Shown here: positions 1-8,595 of the stretch, in pieces
Layout of the letters: every line of letters begins with the position of its first letter
Position numbering within the stretch: the stretch's first letter is position 1
NCBI RefSeq assembly: GCF_014138435.1
Contig: NZ_JACJIM010000005.1
Location: 310,001 to 374,000, forward strand
DNA length: 64,000 bases
Origin: Methylobacterium fujisawaense
Lineage (GTDB): Bacteria > Pseudomonadota > Alphaproteobacteria > Rhizobiales > Beijerinckiaceae
Reading direction: 5' to 3'
The notes under the pieces: model-generated
Seen by the model: the letters and a program-made list of their open reading frames with translations, nothing else
Database searches by the model: none
What the model was told of the DNA's origin: nothing
Made by a program: the position numbers and the translations under genes

Positions 1-834
1 GGCCGCCTCCTCTTCGCGGCGTTCGGCGTGCCGAATCCTGTTCTCACAGGCCCTGAGAGCCCCCGCCATCGCGCCGAGTTCGACGTCCTGCATCAGGGTG
101 GAAATCGGAACCGTCGACCCGTTCTCCGCCCATCGCCGCAGGGTGGCGGTGATCGCCGACACCGGTCGAACGACATGGCGCAGGACGATCCACGCCAGCC
201 CGAGGCTGATCGATGCGGAGGCCGACACGGCCATGGCGAGCGCCCACCACGCCATCCGGCCGGTTGTATCGACGGTCTTGGCTTCTTCGGCGATCCTGCC
301 TTGACGGTTCATGAGCAACGCGTCGACTGCCTGCAGAAGCGCTGCCGCATCGGCCTCCAGCACCGTCGACAGGACCTGGTCGGCCAGTTCGCGTTCCCCG
401 GCCCGGTCGAGGGCGGCCGCCTCGGCCCCGACAGCGAGGACGTGCTGCCAAGCTACGCGCAGAGTTGTCGCCAGCTTTTGGTCATCGGGCGCCGTAACGG
501 TCGAAAGATACGCGCTCCAGGCGGCCGAGAGCGATCGATGCGCCGCGTCGATCTTGACGAAGCTTTCACGACGGGCCTCCTCAGTCGGCGCAGCGTGCGC
601 CAGAACCGCAAGCGTCCGAAGATCCTGACTCAGTTGCTTGATGGTGCCGAGCAGGGTTGTGGCCTTGATCTCACCGGCCAGGGTGCGACTCGCTGCTTCG
701 ACAATGCCGATCCGGACTGCAGAGACCAATCCGACACCAACCGGAAGACAGAACATCGTCACGGCAAATGCAATAACGATCGATCGAACGCTTAATTCAA
801 GCCGCAGCCCAAGAAATGACAGACGCACATGCAT
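1..834 (-). CDS. Chemoreceptor-like HAMP membrane protein, N-terminal part (cut by window edge)
   Basis: The frame is open from an ATG at 834 to the first base of the window, giving 278 residues without a stop; the C-terminus lies outside. Near the N-terminus is one membrane segment (about residues 17-42). A helical periplasmic region of about 150 residues follows, then a second membrane segment (about 193-215, around MAWWALAMAVSAS). The next stretch, WIVLRHVVRPVSAITATLRR, reads as the start of a HAMP linker. This layout is that of a methyl-accepting chemotaxis protein or HAMP sensor kinase with a four-helix-bundle sensor. A chemoreceptor is favoured because another one lies at 2063-3547, but the output domain cannot be seen. 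The ribosome site before 834 is weak, so GTG 828 is an alternative start. Confidence 0.75.
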   Translation of the reverse strand, partial: MHVRLSFLGLRLELSVRSIVIAFAVTMFCLPVGVGLVSAVRIGIVEAASRTLAGEIKATTLLGTIKQLSQDLRTLAVLAHAAPTEEARRESFVKIDAAHRSLSAAWSAYLSTVTAPDDQKLATTLRVAWQHVLAVGAEAAALDRAGERELADQVLSTVLEADAAALLQAVDALLMNRQGRIAEEAKTVDTTGRMAWWALAMAVSASASISLGLAWIVLRHVVRPVSAITATLRRWAENGSTVPISTLMQDVELGAMAGALRACENRIRHAERREEEAA

Positions 835-1235
835 CCAATGATTTCCGATAAGATCATTGGACTGACTTCTATAAAATAATCTCTCCGGAATCAACGCTCG
901 TAGAAAGACATGTATTAAACTTGAATGATCTTATATTAAAACATACTTGACTAGTAAAATACAAACAGGCTAAGCAAATATAATGATATTCGCATCTATC
1001 ACTCTTTAGATGACCGTCTCATTTGCGGGCGGACGATCTCCGCAGATTGAGTGTCGCGCGTCGCAAATCTGATCTGCCTGTGGGCGGCACACGCCGCCCG
1101 TCGCGCTGCGGCACGCCGCCGATCCCATCCGCACATCGCTTGCACGCCGGATCGGCCGCGCCGCCTGCCGAGCGCCGCAGATGCGCCGCTCAGTCTACCC
1201 CGCCAACGCCGGGCGAGGCTGCGTCTGCACCGAGG
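835..1235. other. Intergenic, AT-rich stretch
   Basis: No convincing gene. Bases 841-1010 are markedly AT-rich against the GC-rich surroundings and contain several TATATT/TAATAT-like words, so promoters for the leftward gene at 1-834 are likely here. Bases 1020-1235 return to high GC but hold only short frames with poor codon usage. Confidence 0.5.
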
Positions 1236-1328
1236 TCAGAGCGGCTTGGTCTGCTGGGCGCGCATCCATAACAGGCCGGCCAAGCCCATCCACGGGCACA
1301 CGAAGACGATGAAGGCGACCAATCCCAT
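1236..1328 (-). CDS. Small single-span membrane peptide (30 aa)
   Basis: The ATG at 1328 is preceded by a good GGGAG ribosome site (complement of 1335-1340, about 8 bases upstream). It opens a 30-residue frame. The peptide is almost entirely one hydrophobic helix (MGLVAFIVFVCP onwards) with a short polar tail RAQQTKPL. Third codon positions are GC-rich, like real genes here. No family is recognised. A strong ribosome site, one membrane helix and a positively charged C-terminal tail fit a translated membrane micropeptide, but its size prevents certainty. Confidence 0.5.
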   Translation of the reverse strand: MGLVAFIVFVCPWMGLAGLLWMRAQQTKPL

Positions 1329-2062
1329 GGATCATCTCCCGGCGAACCGTGTGTGACGTCAAGAAACGCTCGCCGATTTCGCCGGATCCGCCTCATTGTC
1401 CGCAGCCCGAGCTTGGCGCGCCATCGCGATCAATTCCGATGCCGTAAAGCCGCGGTGCGGGGGCGGTTCAGGGAGGTTACCCGGGGTCGGCAAGCGCGGC
1501 GCCGGCGGAAGGGGCGATGCCCGCCCCGGCCACAACCGCTTCAGCCGACCTGCCTTGCGCAAGGTTCGCTCCACCACGCATCCGTCTCCCGCTCATGAAC
1601 TGCGGTGACGGGTAGGCGAGGGCCTGCCGCCGGGTAAGCCGGCTCGGGACAAGTGTGCAGCCGAGGCCCGGCGCGTGGCGTATGGCCCACCCTCTGGGCG
1701 GCCGCCGGCATTGCCCTATGGCACGCTCTTCAGACGCGAGACGCACAGGGGCTCAGACCCGATCAGCCCGCACCGCCGGTTGCCGTGCGGACAGCCGGTG
1801 CAGTTGAGCTGTCTCGTCATCCGCGACATTGCCGTCGACGCTCGAAGTCCGGCTGGTCGGACCGGCGCGCGAGCCCGAAGGTCTCGTTCTGCAAAGTCGT
1901 TTGACCAAATTGCTTCAAATACAGCTCATTGCGGCGCACGATATCGAATGAGCCACCAATTTCGTCCGGCTCCGGATGGGCGGTCCGTCGTACGCGAGTG
2001 CCGACGCGCGTGCGGATAGCGGCGGAAGTGTTTGACCCGCGCGACGTCCGGCCCTTCCACCT
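1329..2062. other. Intergenic, no well-supported gene
   Basis: Two weak minus-strand frames lie here. One is a GTG-started 72-codon frame at 1359-1577 ending GFTASELIAMARQARA... The other is an overlapping 34-codon frame starting at an ATG near 1581 with GGGAG just upstream. Neither resembles a known family and they compete for the same bases, so neither is called. A plus-strand frame at 1675-2019 has no ribosome site and atypical codon use. The stretch may hold a small gene or decayed coding sequence. Confidence 0.35.
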
Positions 2063-3547
2063 TCAGCCGAAGGCGCGCGAAGCTTCCCGGACCTGACGCG
2101 TCGCCCGGTCTGCGCGGGCGCTGGCCTGCGCGATCGTGTTCATGCCCGCCGAGATCGCGGACACATCCTGCGCTGCGGTCTGCATGCTGCCGGACATCGC
2201 CCGCATGACCACGGATTGTTCTTCCACCGCAGCCGCGAGGGTGGACGATACCGTGTTCAACGTATGGATCGTTCCCTGGATCGCGTCGATGGCGTCGACG
2301 GCCTCACGGGTTGCTGACTGGGTAGAGGCGATCTGGAGTCGGATCTGGTCCGTCGCCCGGCCGGTCTGGGCGGCGAGGGTCTTCACCTCCGTGGCCACCA
2401 CCGCGAAGCCGCGTCCGGCCGCGCCGGCCCGCGCCGCCTCGATGGTCGCGTTCAAAGCCAACAGGTTGGTCTGGGCAGCGATCCCGGAAATGAGGCCGAG
2501 GACATCGCCGATCTGGGTGGCGTTTTCGCTGAGCCCCGTCACGATCTGACCGGTGCGCTGCGCCTGTTCCACGGCTTGTCCCGCGACATCCGCCGCGTGG
2601 TTCACCTGCCGATTCATGTCGTCCACCGACGCGGACAGCTTTTCCGCGCCGATGGCGACGGACTGGATGTCGCTCGACACGCGGCCGACGCGCGTGACCG
2701 CCTCGTCGGCTTGGCGCGTGACGTCCGCCACGGCGCCGCCAATGGCGTCGAGCTCATCGCCGATCGCGCGCTGCGCGGCCGCGCGCTGCTGACGTTCATG
2801 GACTTGCGCAGTGATGTCGGTGGCGAATTTGACGACTCGGATCGGTTTGCCGTCCACGTCGGTGATGGGGTTGTACGTCGCCTGGATCCAGATTTCGCGA
2901 CCGCCCTTTCCGGTACGTTTGAAGGCCCCGGATTGAAATTCGCCGCGCGCCAGCGCCGCCCAGAACAGGCGGTAAGCCTCGCTGGTGCGCTCGGCCTCGC
3001 TCACGAACAGGCTGTGATGGCGTCCGACGATCTCGTCCAGTTCGTAACCCACCGCGGTCAGAAAATTGGGATTGGCGGTGACGATGGTGCCGTCGAGGGA
3101 GAAGGCGATGACGGCCTGCGAGCGATGCAGCGCGGTGATCTGCCCTTCGAGATCGAGGGTTCGCAGCTTCTGCGCCGTGATGTCGGTGGCGAATTTGACG
3201 ATCTTCACCGGCTTGCCGCCCGCGTCGAGCACCGGATTGTAGGTTGCCTGGATCCAGACCTCGCGGCCACCCTTGGCGAGGCGCTTGTACTCGGCGCTCT
3301 CGAACGTACCGTGCCGCAGGCTCTCCCAGAAACGGCGATAGTCCTCACTCTCTCGCACGGCCGGTTCGACGAACAGGCTGTGGTGACGGCCCTGGATTTC
3401 CGCGAGCGTGTAGCCCATGGCCGCGAGAAAGTTCTCGTTGGCGTCCAGAATTGTGCCGTCGAGCGCGAACTCAATCGTGGCAAGGGATCGGCTCAAAGCT
3501 GCAAGTTTTGCGGCTTGGTCGTTCCGAGTCCTGAGTCCCTCGAACAT
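2063..3547 (-). CDS. Soluble methyl-accepting chemotaxis protein with two PAS domains
   Basis: Cytoplasmic chemoreceptor of 494 residues that should signal to a CheA-CheW array. Two PAS/PAC repeats (about residues 15-125 and 140-250) share the motifs GRHHSLFV and [22 protein letters not shown] plus KFATDITAQ, so they look like a tandem duplication of one energy- or redox-sensing module. The C-terminal signalling domain has the conserved hairpin tip ([20 protein letters not shown]). No membrane helix is present. The start at 3547 is chosen because TCCTCC at 3551-3556 is an excellent ribosome site on this strand; a frame reaching 3589 has none. The sensory ligand, possibly FAD or heme, is not evident. 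Confidence 0.9.
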   Translation of the reverse strand: MFEGLRTRNDQAAKLAALSRSLATIEFALDGTILDANENFLAAMGYTLAEIQGRHHSLFVEPAVRESEDYRRFWESLRHGTFESAEYKRLAKGGREVWIQATYNPVLDAGGKPVKIVKFATDITAQKLRTLDLEGQITALHRSQAVIAFSLDGTIVTANPNFLTAVGYELDEIVGRHHSLFVSEAERTSEAYRLFWAALARGEFQSGAFKRTGKGGREIWIQATYNPITDVDGKPIRVVKFATDITAQVHERQQRAAAQRAIGDELDAIGGAVADVTRQADEAVTRVGRVSSDIQSVAIGAEKLSASVDDMNRQVNHAADVAGQAVEQAQRTGQIVTGLSENATQIGDVLGLISGIAAQTNLLALNATIEAARAGAAGRGFAVVATEVKTLAAQTGRATDQIRLQIASTQSATREAVDAIDAIQGTIHTLNTVSSTLAAAVEEQSVVMRAMSGSMQTAAQDVSAISAGMNTIAQASARADRATRQVREASRAFG

Positions 3548-4008
3548 TGATCCTCCACATATCACGACCGCGGTGCGGCAGAAGCGCACAACAGCACGGT
3601 CGAAGCTGGCTTTTATCTAGTCCAGGCGTCGTTTGTCGTCCCAAACGACCTTGGGTTCTCACCGACGCCCCAGCCAATCGACATCTTTCATAGGTGCGGA
3701 CCGTTTCAGTGCCGTTAAGGGCCCGCCGCCCTACATCAGAATCACACGCGATGACCGGCGAGAACGGACTGTTCAGTAAACCCCGAGTCATCGCCCAGAG
3801 ATTGTGCCCTTACGTTTCAGGGCTTGATCTTGGACAATCCTGCGTTGTGCGCAGCGTGAGCTTTTCCGGCGGACTGACGCGCCGTCCCTCTGCTCCGGCG
3901 CCGCGCAACCGGGATCCGCCCTGCCGGCGGCGGTCGGCGGTCCCGCTGCCGCCGGGGGGGCACCGGGGGACATGCGCCGTTTCCAGGCCCGTCGCGCGTC
4001 GAGGGACG
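3548..4008. other. Intergenic between chemoreceptor and uricase
   Basis: No supported gene. It holds the chemoreceptor promoter region (3557-3700) and a small inverted repeat, GTCGTTT at 3628-3634 with AAACGAC at 3643-3649. The rest is GC-rich sequence downstream of the uricase stop. Long frames crossing it on the plus strand run on through the antisense of uricase and are shadows. Confidence 0.45.
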
Positions 4009-4851
4009 TCAGGCGGTCCGGCCGATCGTCGCCTCGATGCGACCGGCAGGCTCATCCGTCGGCAGAAAGATGGTTCCAGCGTTGTCGAGGCCGAAGGAAG
4101 TGAGGTCGATCGGCAGGTAATGCTTGTTGGGCATCACGAAGCCGATCTCGGCGAGTTCCGGAACGGCGTCGAGCGCGGCCTCACCCATCCGGTACATGCT
4201 GTCCTGAATGCCGCGGCTGTAGGTCGTGCCGAACACCGTGAGCAGCGTCTGGAGGATGCGGGCATTGGCCTCGCTGCAATCGGGAGGGGGCGACGCCCAG
4301 GTCCAGGTCGCATCCATGCTGGTGGCGGCGATGCGATCCGTCGTATCCGGCAGCGTCCGGTATCGGTCCGCAACGAAATCCGACCAGCCCGATTGGGTCG
4401 TCTTCATGAAGGTGTAGCCCCGCAGGCCGGAGCGCAGCGTCGAACCGGCTCGGCTGGCGGTCAGCGCCACGAAGCCGGTGCCGTTCCCGTCCCGCGTGAA
4501 GGTATGCCCGTGCGGCGCGCCCGCAATCGCGTGACGCAGCCAGCGGATCTCCTCTGCCTCGATGGCGACGGCCTCGATCTGCGGATAGGTCTCGAGCAGG
4601 ACCTGCGCGACCGCGGCGACGAAGGCCTCCGCGTCGAGAGTCAGGTTCTGCGCCGCCGTGACGTTGACGATGTTCCTGATGCTGTCGGTGGCGATGGCGG
4701 CGCGGTTATCCCCCGTGGTCCAGGCGGCCTCGAAGCGGCCGGTCAGCATGACCGACAGCGTCAGCTCCCGCGGCGTATGGTGCTCGCCGTCGCGGGCGAG
4801 ACGCAGCACACGAACCCGCTCCTTGCCGTAGCGCGATGCCGTCAGGGCCAT
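4009..4851 (-). CDS. Urate oxidase (uricase)
   Basis: Cofactor-free oxidase converting urate to 5-hydroxyisourate and hydrogen peroxide in purine catabolism. The 280 residues match the family's usual 280-300. Visible family motifs are RYGKERVRV at the N-terminus, IATDSIRNIVN (holding the Thr-Asp pair of the active site), FMKTTQSGW, and SRGIQDSMYRMGEAAL with MPNKHYLPIDL near the C-terminus. The start at 4851 has GGAG about 7 bases upstream; an in-frame ATG at 4902 has no usable ribosome site. The gene is divergent from the xanthine-dehydrogenase genes across 172 bases, so one regulatory region probably serves both. Hydroxyisourate hydrolase and OHCU decarboxylase, the next enzymes, are not in the window. 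Confidence 0.92.
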   Translation of the reverse strand: MALTASRYGKERVRVLRLARDGEHHTPRELTLSVMLTGRFEAAWTTGDNRAAIATDSIRNIVNVTAAQNLTLDAEAFVAAVAQVLLETYPQIEAVAIEAEEIRWLRHAIAGAPHGHTFTRDGNGTGFVALTASRAGSTLRSGLRGYTFMKTTQSGWSDFVADRYRTLPDTTDRIAATSMDATWTWASPPPDCSEANARILQTLLTVFGTTYSRGIQDSMYRMGEAALDAVPELAEIGFVMPNKHYLPIDLTSFGLDNAGTIFLPTDEPAGRIEATIGRTA

Positions 4852-5023
4852 GGGGATCTCCGAGCGGGCCGCAGCCGGCCATCTCACGCGATTCTGATTC
4901 ATCCTAGGCCGAGGCGAGCGGGGGCGCCAAGGTTCCCCGGCACCGCCGCGGCTTGACCGGTGCCTCATATCGGCCGGCATAGTGAAGGGCCGGACCGAAC
5001 CGGCGCCGGACCGGCGAGGGGGC

Positions 5024-5863
5024 ATGGACCTCAACACCATCGAGACCGTCCTGCGTCCGCGCAGCCGGATCGAGTTGCCCGCCTGGCAGGATGGCGATGC
5101 CTGCCTGGGCGGCGGCACGTGGCTGTTCTCCGAGCCGCAGGTCGGGATGCGGCGCCTCATCGACCTCGCGAGCCTCGGCTGGCCGCCGCACACGATCGAC
5201 GCAGGCGGCCTCACGCTGGCTGCGACCTGCACCATCGCGCAGCTCGACCGGCTGGAATTGCCGCCGGGCTGGAACGCGGCGCCCCTGGTCGGCCCGTGCT
5301 GTCGGGCGCTGCTCGGCTCCTTCAAGATCTGGAACGTGGCCACGGTCGGCGGCAATGTCTGCCTCGCCCTCCCGGCCGGCCCGATGATCGCCCTCGCGAC
5401 CGCCCTGGACGCGACCTGCACGATCTGGTCCGCGGACGGGACCGAGCGCCACGTCCCGGTGATCGACTTCGTCCTCGGTCCGCAGCGCAATGCCCTGAGA
5501 CCGGGGGAAGTCCTCCGCAGCCTCTCGATGCCGGCCGCTGCCCTTGCGCGCCGCACGGCGTTTCGCCGCGTCAGCCTCAGCCCGAACGGCCGTTCCGGCG
5601 CGCTGCTCATCGGGACGCGCGCCGCGGACGGCGCCTTCGCGCTGACCGTCACGGCCTCGGTGACGCGTCCGCTCCGCCTAACCTTCGACGGGCTGCCGGG
5701 TCCGGATGCGCTGACGCGTGCCCTCGACGCTGCGATTCCGGATGCCCTCTATTACGACGATGTCCACGGCCGGCCCGACTGGCGCCGCCACATGACCCGG
5801 CACTTCGCCGAGGAGATCCGCGCGTCGCTCGACGCGGCGCCGTCGCCGGGAGCCGCGTCATGA
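5024..5863 (+). CDS. Xanthine dehydrogenase family FAD-binding subunit
   Basis: CoxM/XdhA-type flavoprotein subunit (279 residues) that passes electrons from the Fe-S clusters to the terminal acceptor. It has the GGGTWLF segment near residue 25 and the second FAD loop KIWNVATVGGNVC, both typical of this family. The ATG at 5024 follows GAGGGGG; a GTG at 4982 in the same frame gives an unlike N-terminus. Its stop overlaps the ATG of the catalytic subunit (ATGA at 5860-5863), indicating translational coupling. With uricase and the purine permease it forms a hypoxanthine/xanthine to urate pathway; the exact substrate is inferred from this context. Confidence 0.88.
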   Translation: MDLNTIETVLRPRSRIELPAWQDGDACLGGGTWLFSEPQVGMRRLIDLASLGWPPHTIDAGGLTLAATCTIAQLDRLELPPGWNAAPLVGPCCRALLGSFKIWNVATVGGNVCLALPAGPMIALATALDATCTIWSADGTERHVPVIDFVLGPQRNALRPGEVLRSLSMPAAALARRTAFRRVSLSPNGRSGALLIGTRAADGAFALTVTASVTRPLRLTFDGLPGPDALTRALDAAIPDALYYDDVHGRPDWRRHMTRHFAEEIRASLDAAPSPGAAS

Positions 5864-8595
5864 ACGTTATGATCAACGGCGCGATGCACGAGGGTTCGCC
5901 GCGGGCCGGACAGTGCCTGCGGACCTATCTGCGCGAGGCGGGCTGGTTCGGCGTCAAGAAGGGCTGCGATGCCGGCGATTGCGGCGCCTGCACGATTCAT
6001 CTCGACGGCGAGCCGGTCCACAGCTGCCTCGTCCCGGCATTCCGCGCCGAGGGCCGGAGCGTGACGACGATCGAAGGCCTGGCGGGTCCCTGCCATCCCG
6101 ACGATCCCGAGCCCGCCGAGTTCCATCCGACGCAGCAGGCCTTCCTGGACGCCCAGGGTTTCCAGTGCGGGTTCTGCACGCCGGGCATGATCATGACGGC
6201 GGCGAGGCTCGACCAGGGGCAGAAGCAGGATCTCGGCACCGCCCTCAAGGGCAATCTCTGCCGCTGTACCGGCTACCGCGCCATCCGCGAGGCCATCGCG
6301 GGCAGCGCAAGGTCCGTGGAGCGCGGCGGCTGTGGAGATCCGGTCGGGCGGAACTGCCCGGCGCCGGCTGCGCCGCTTGTGGTGTCCGGTCGCGCCCGTT
6401 TCACCCTGGACGCCCCGCTCGGCGACACGCTCCATCTCAAGGTCCTGCGCTCGCCCCATGCCCATGCCCGGATCGTGGCGATCGACGCCGCGGCAGCGCG
6501 CGCCGTCCCGGGGGTCGTGGCCGTGCTGACCCATGCGGACGCACCGCCGCGCCGGTTCTCCACCGGCCGCCACGAGGATCCGCGGGACGATGCGTCCGAC
6601 ACGCGGGTGCTCGACCCGATCCTGCGCTTCGTGGGCCAGCGCGTCGCCGCCGTGGTGGCGGAGTCTGAAGCGGCCGCCGAGGCCGGCTGCCGGGCCCTGC
6701 AGGTCACCTACGAGGTCCGCCCGGCGCTCCTCGATCCGGACCGCGCCCTGGAGCCCGACGCACCCCGGGTCCACGATCCCCGCGACGGCCCGGGCGATGA
6801 TGCGCCGCCCCTCGGACGCCACCCCAACCTCGCCGGCGAGGTCCACGGCGCTGTCGGCGACGTGGAGGTCGGCCTGGCCGAAGCCGACTTCGTCTATGCC
6901 GGGACGTTCCGGTCGCAGCGCGTCCAGCACGCCGCCATGGAGACCCATGGCTGCATCGGATGGCGCGCCGAGGACGGCCGCCTGACGCTGCGCACGAGCA
7001 CCCAGGTGCCGTTCCTGACCCGGGACGCGCTGGCGGACCTGTTCGGCCTGGAGAAGGACGCGGTGCGCGTGGTCTGCGCCCGGGTCGGGGGCGGCTTCGG
7101 CGGCAAGCAGGAGATGCTCACCGAGGATCTCGTCGCCCTGGCGGTCCTGCACACCGGCCGGCCGGTCCGCTGGGAGCTGACCCGCCGGGAACAGTTCGTC
7201 GGAACCACGACGCGTCATCCGATGCGGGTGGATGTGAAGGTCGGCGCCCGGCGCGACGGCACGCTGACGGCGCTCAGCCTGGACGTCCTGTCCGACACCG
7301 GCGCCTACGGCAACCACGCCGGCGGCGTGATCCATCACGCCTGCAACGAGGTGCTGGCCGCCTATGTCTGCCCCAACAAGCGGGTCGATGGCCGCGCCGT
7401 CTACACCCATACGCTGCCGGCGGGAGCCTTCCGGGGCTATGGGCTGAGCCAGACCATCTTCGCCCTGGAATCCGCCCTGGACGAGGTCGCCCGCGGGCTC
7501 GGCCTCGACCCCTTCGCGCTGCGGCGGCACAACGCCGTCAAGCCGGGCGACGCCCTGGTGTCGAACAGCCTGGAGCCCCACGACGTGGTGTTCGGCAGCT
7601 ACGGCCTCGACCAGTGCCTGACCCTGGTCGAGGAGGCGCTACAAGCCGATCCGGGACCGGAGCCGGAGGCCGGCTGGCGCTGCGGAACCGGCATGGCGAT
7701 GGCGATGATCGACACGATTCCCCCGCGCGGCCACCATGCCGATGCGCGGGTCGGCCTGGACGCCGACGGGCATTTTACCGTGCGCGTCGGGACGGCGGAG
7801 TTCGGCAACGGCACCAGCACGGTGCATCGGCAGATCGCGGCCTCGGCGCTCGGCGTCACGCCGGAGCGCGTTCGCATCGCGGGCGCGGACACCGATGGCG
7901 TCGGCCACGATACAGGCGCCTATGGCAGCACGGGGACCGTTGTGGCGGGTCTGGCGACGCTCCGCGCCGCGGAGGCGCTCGCGGTCCGGATCCGCACGCG
8001 GGCGGCGGAAATCGCGGGTGCGTCCCCGGATTCTTGCCGCGTGGCGGGGGATGTCGTCGAGACGCCGGCCGGGCCGGTGACGCTCGCGGCGATCGGACCG
8101 CTCGACGCGGCCGGCCGGGCCGACGGCAGCCCGCGCTCGGTGGCGTTCAACGTCCACGCCTTCCGGGTCGCGGTCGATCCCGTGAGCGGGCTGGTGCGCA
8201 TCCTGAGGAGCGTTCACGCCGCCGATGCCGGGCGGGTCATCAATCCGATGCAGTGCCGCGGACAGGTCGAGGGCGGCGTCGCGCAGGCGATCGGCGCAGC
8301 GCTCTACGAGGAGGTCCGCGTCGGTGCGGACGGGAGCCTCATCACGCAGACATTCCGCGACTACCACATCCCCGCCTGCGCCGACGTGCCGGACACCGAG
8401 GTCCTGTTCGCCGACACGTACGACAGCATCGGCCCCCTTGGCGCCAAGTCGATGAGCGAGTCGCCCTTCAACCCGGTGGCGGCGGCGCTCGGCAACGCGA
8501 TCCGCGACGCGACCGGCGCGAGGCTGACCGCGACCCCCTTCGCCCCCGACAGGATCTACCGGGCCGTGGCGGCCGGCAGGACCGGGCTCTCGTGA
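5860..8595 (+). CDS. Xanthine dehydrogenase-type fused 2Fe-2S / molybdopterin catalytic subunit
   Basis: A 911-residue fusion of two usually separate subunits. Residues 1-150 carry both [2Fe-2S] sites: plant-type Cys36, 41, 44 and 56, then CGFC at 103-106 and CRC at 134-136. From about 175 onward it is the molybdopterin-cytosine-dinucleotide subunit, with GGGFGGKQE, AGAFRGYGLSQ and a C-terminal GAKSMSESPFNP loop near the catalytic Glu region. It would hydroxylate a purine such as xanthine or hypoxanthine, using the FAD partner encoded just upstream. Its stop overlaps the next start (TGATG at 8593-8597). No xdhC-like maturation gene is adjacent. The Fe-S/Mo fusion with a separate FAD subunit is less common than the three-gene or XdhAB arrangements. 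Confidence 0.9.
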   Translation: MNVMINGAMHEGSPRAGQCLRTYLREAGWFGVKKGCDAGDCGACTIHLDGEPVHSCLVPAFRAEGRSVTTIEGLAGPCHPDDPEPAEFHPTQQAFLDAQGFQCGFCTPGMIMTAARLDQGQKQDLGTALKGNLCRCTGYRAIREAIAGSARSVERGGCGDPVGRNCPAPAAPLVVSGRARFTLDAPLGDTLHLKVLRSPHAHARIVAIDAAAARAVPGVVAVLTHADAPPRRFSTGRHEDPRDDASDTRVLDPILRFVGQRVAAVVAESEAAAEAGCRALQVTYEVRPALLDPDRALEPDAPRVHDPRDGPGDDAPPLGRHPNLAGEVHGAVGDVEVGLAEADFVYAGTFRSQRVQHAAMETHGCIGWRAEDGRLTLRTSTQVPFLTRDALADLFGLEKDAVRVVCARVGGGFGGKQEMLTEDLVALAVLHTGRPVRWELTRREQFVGTTTRHPMRVDVKVGARRDGTLTALSLDVLSDTGAYGNHAGGVIHHACNEVLAAYVCPNKRVDGRAVYTHTLPAGAFRGYGLSQTIFALESALDEVARGLGLDPFALRRHNAVKPGDALVSNSLEPHDVVFGSYGLDQCLTLVEEALQADPGPEPEAGWRCGTGMAMAMIDTIPPRGHHADARVGLDADGHFTVRVGTAEFGNGTSTVHRQIAASALGVTPERVRIAGADTDGVGHDTGAYGSTGTVVAGLATLRAAEALAVRIRTRAAEIAGASPDSCRVAGDVVETPAGPVTLAAIGPLDAAGRADGSPRSVAFNVHAFRVAVDPVSGLVRILRSVHAADAGRVINPMQCRGQVEGGVAQAIGAALYEEVRVGADGSLITQTFRDYHIPACADVPDTEVLFADTYDSIGPLGAKSMSESPFNPVAAALGNAIRDATGARLTATPFAPDRIYRAVAAGRTGLS

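Noticed and set aside
2576..3550. Plus-strand frame of 324 codons
   Set aside because: It is antisense to the chemoreceptor and reflects high GC at third positions of the real gene.
4852..5652. Long upstream extension of the uricase frame
   Set aside because: It lies antisense to the FAD-subunit gene, has no ribosome site and would add over 260 residues not found in uricases.
4960..5859. Extension of the molybdopterin-subunit frame upstream of 5860
   Set aside because: It is an out-of-frame reading of the FAD-subunit gene; the ATGA overlap at 5860 and the ferredoxin N-terminus fix the true start.
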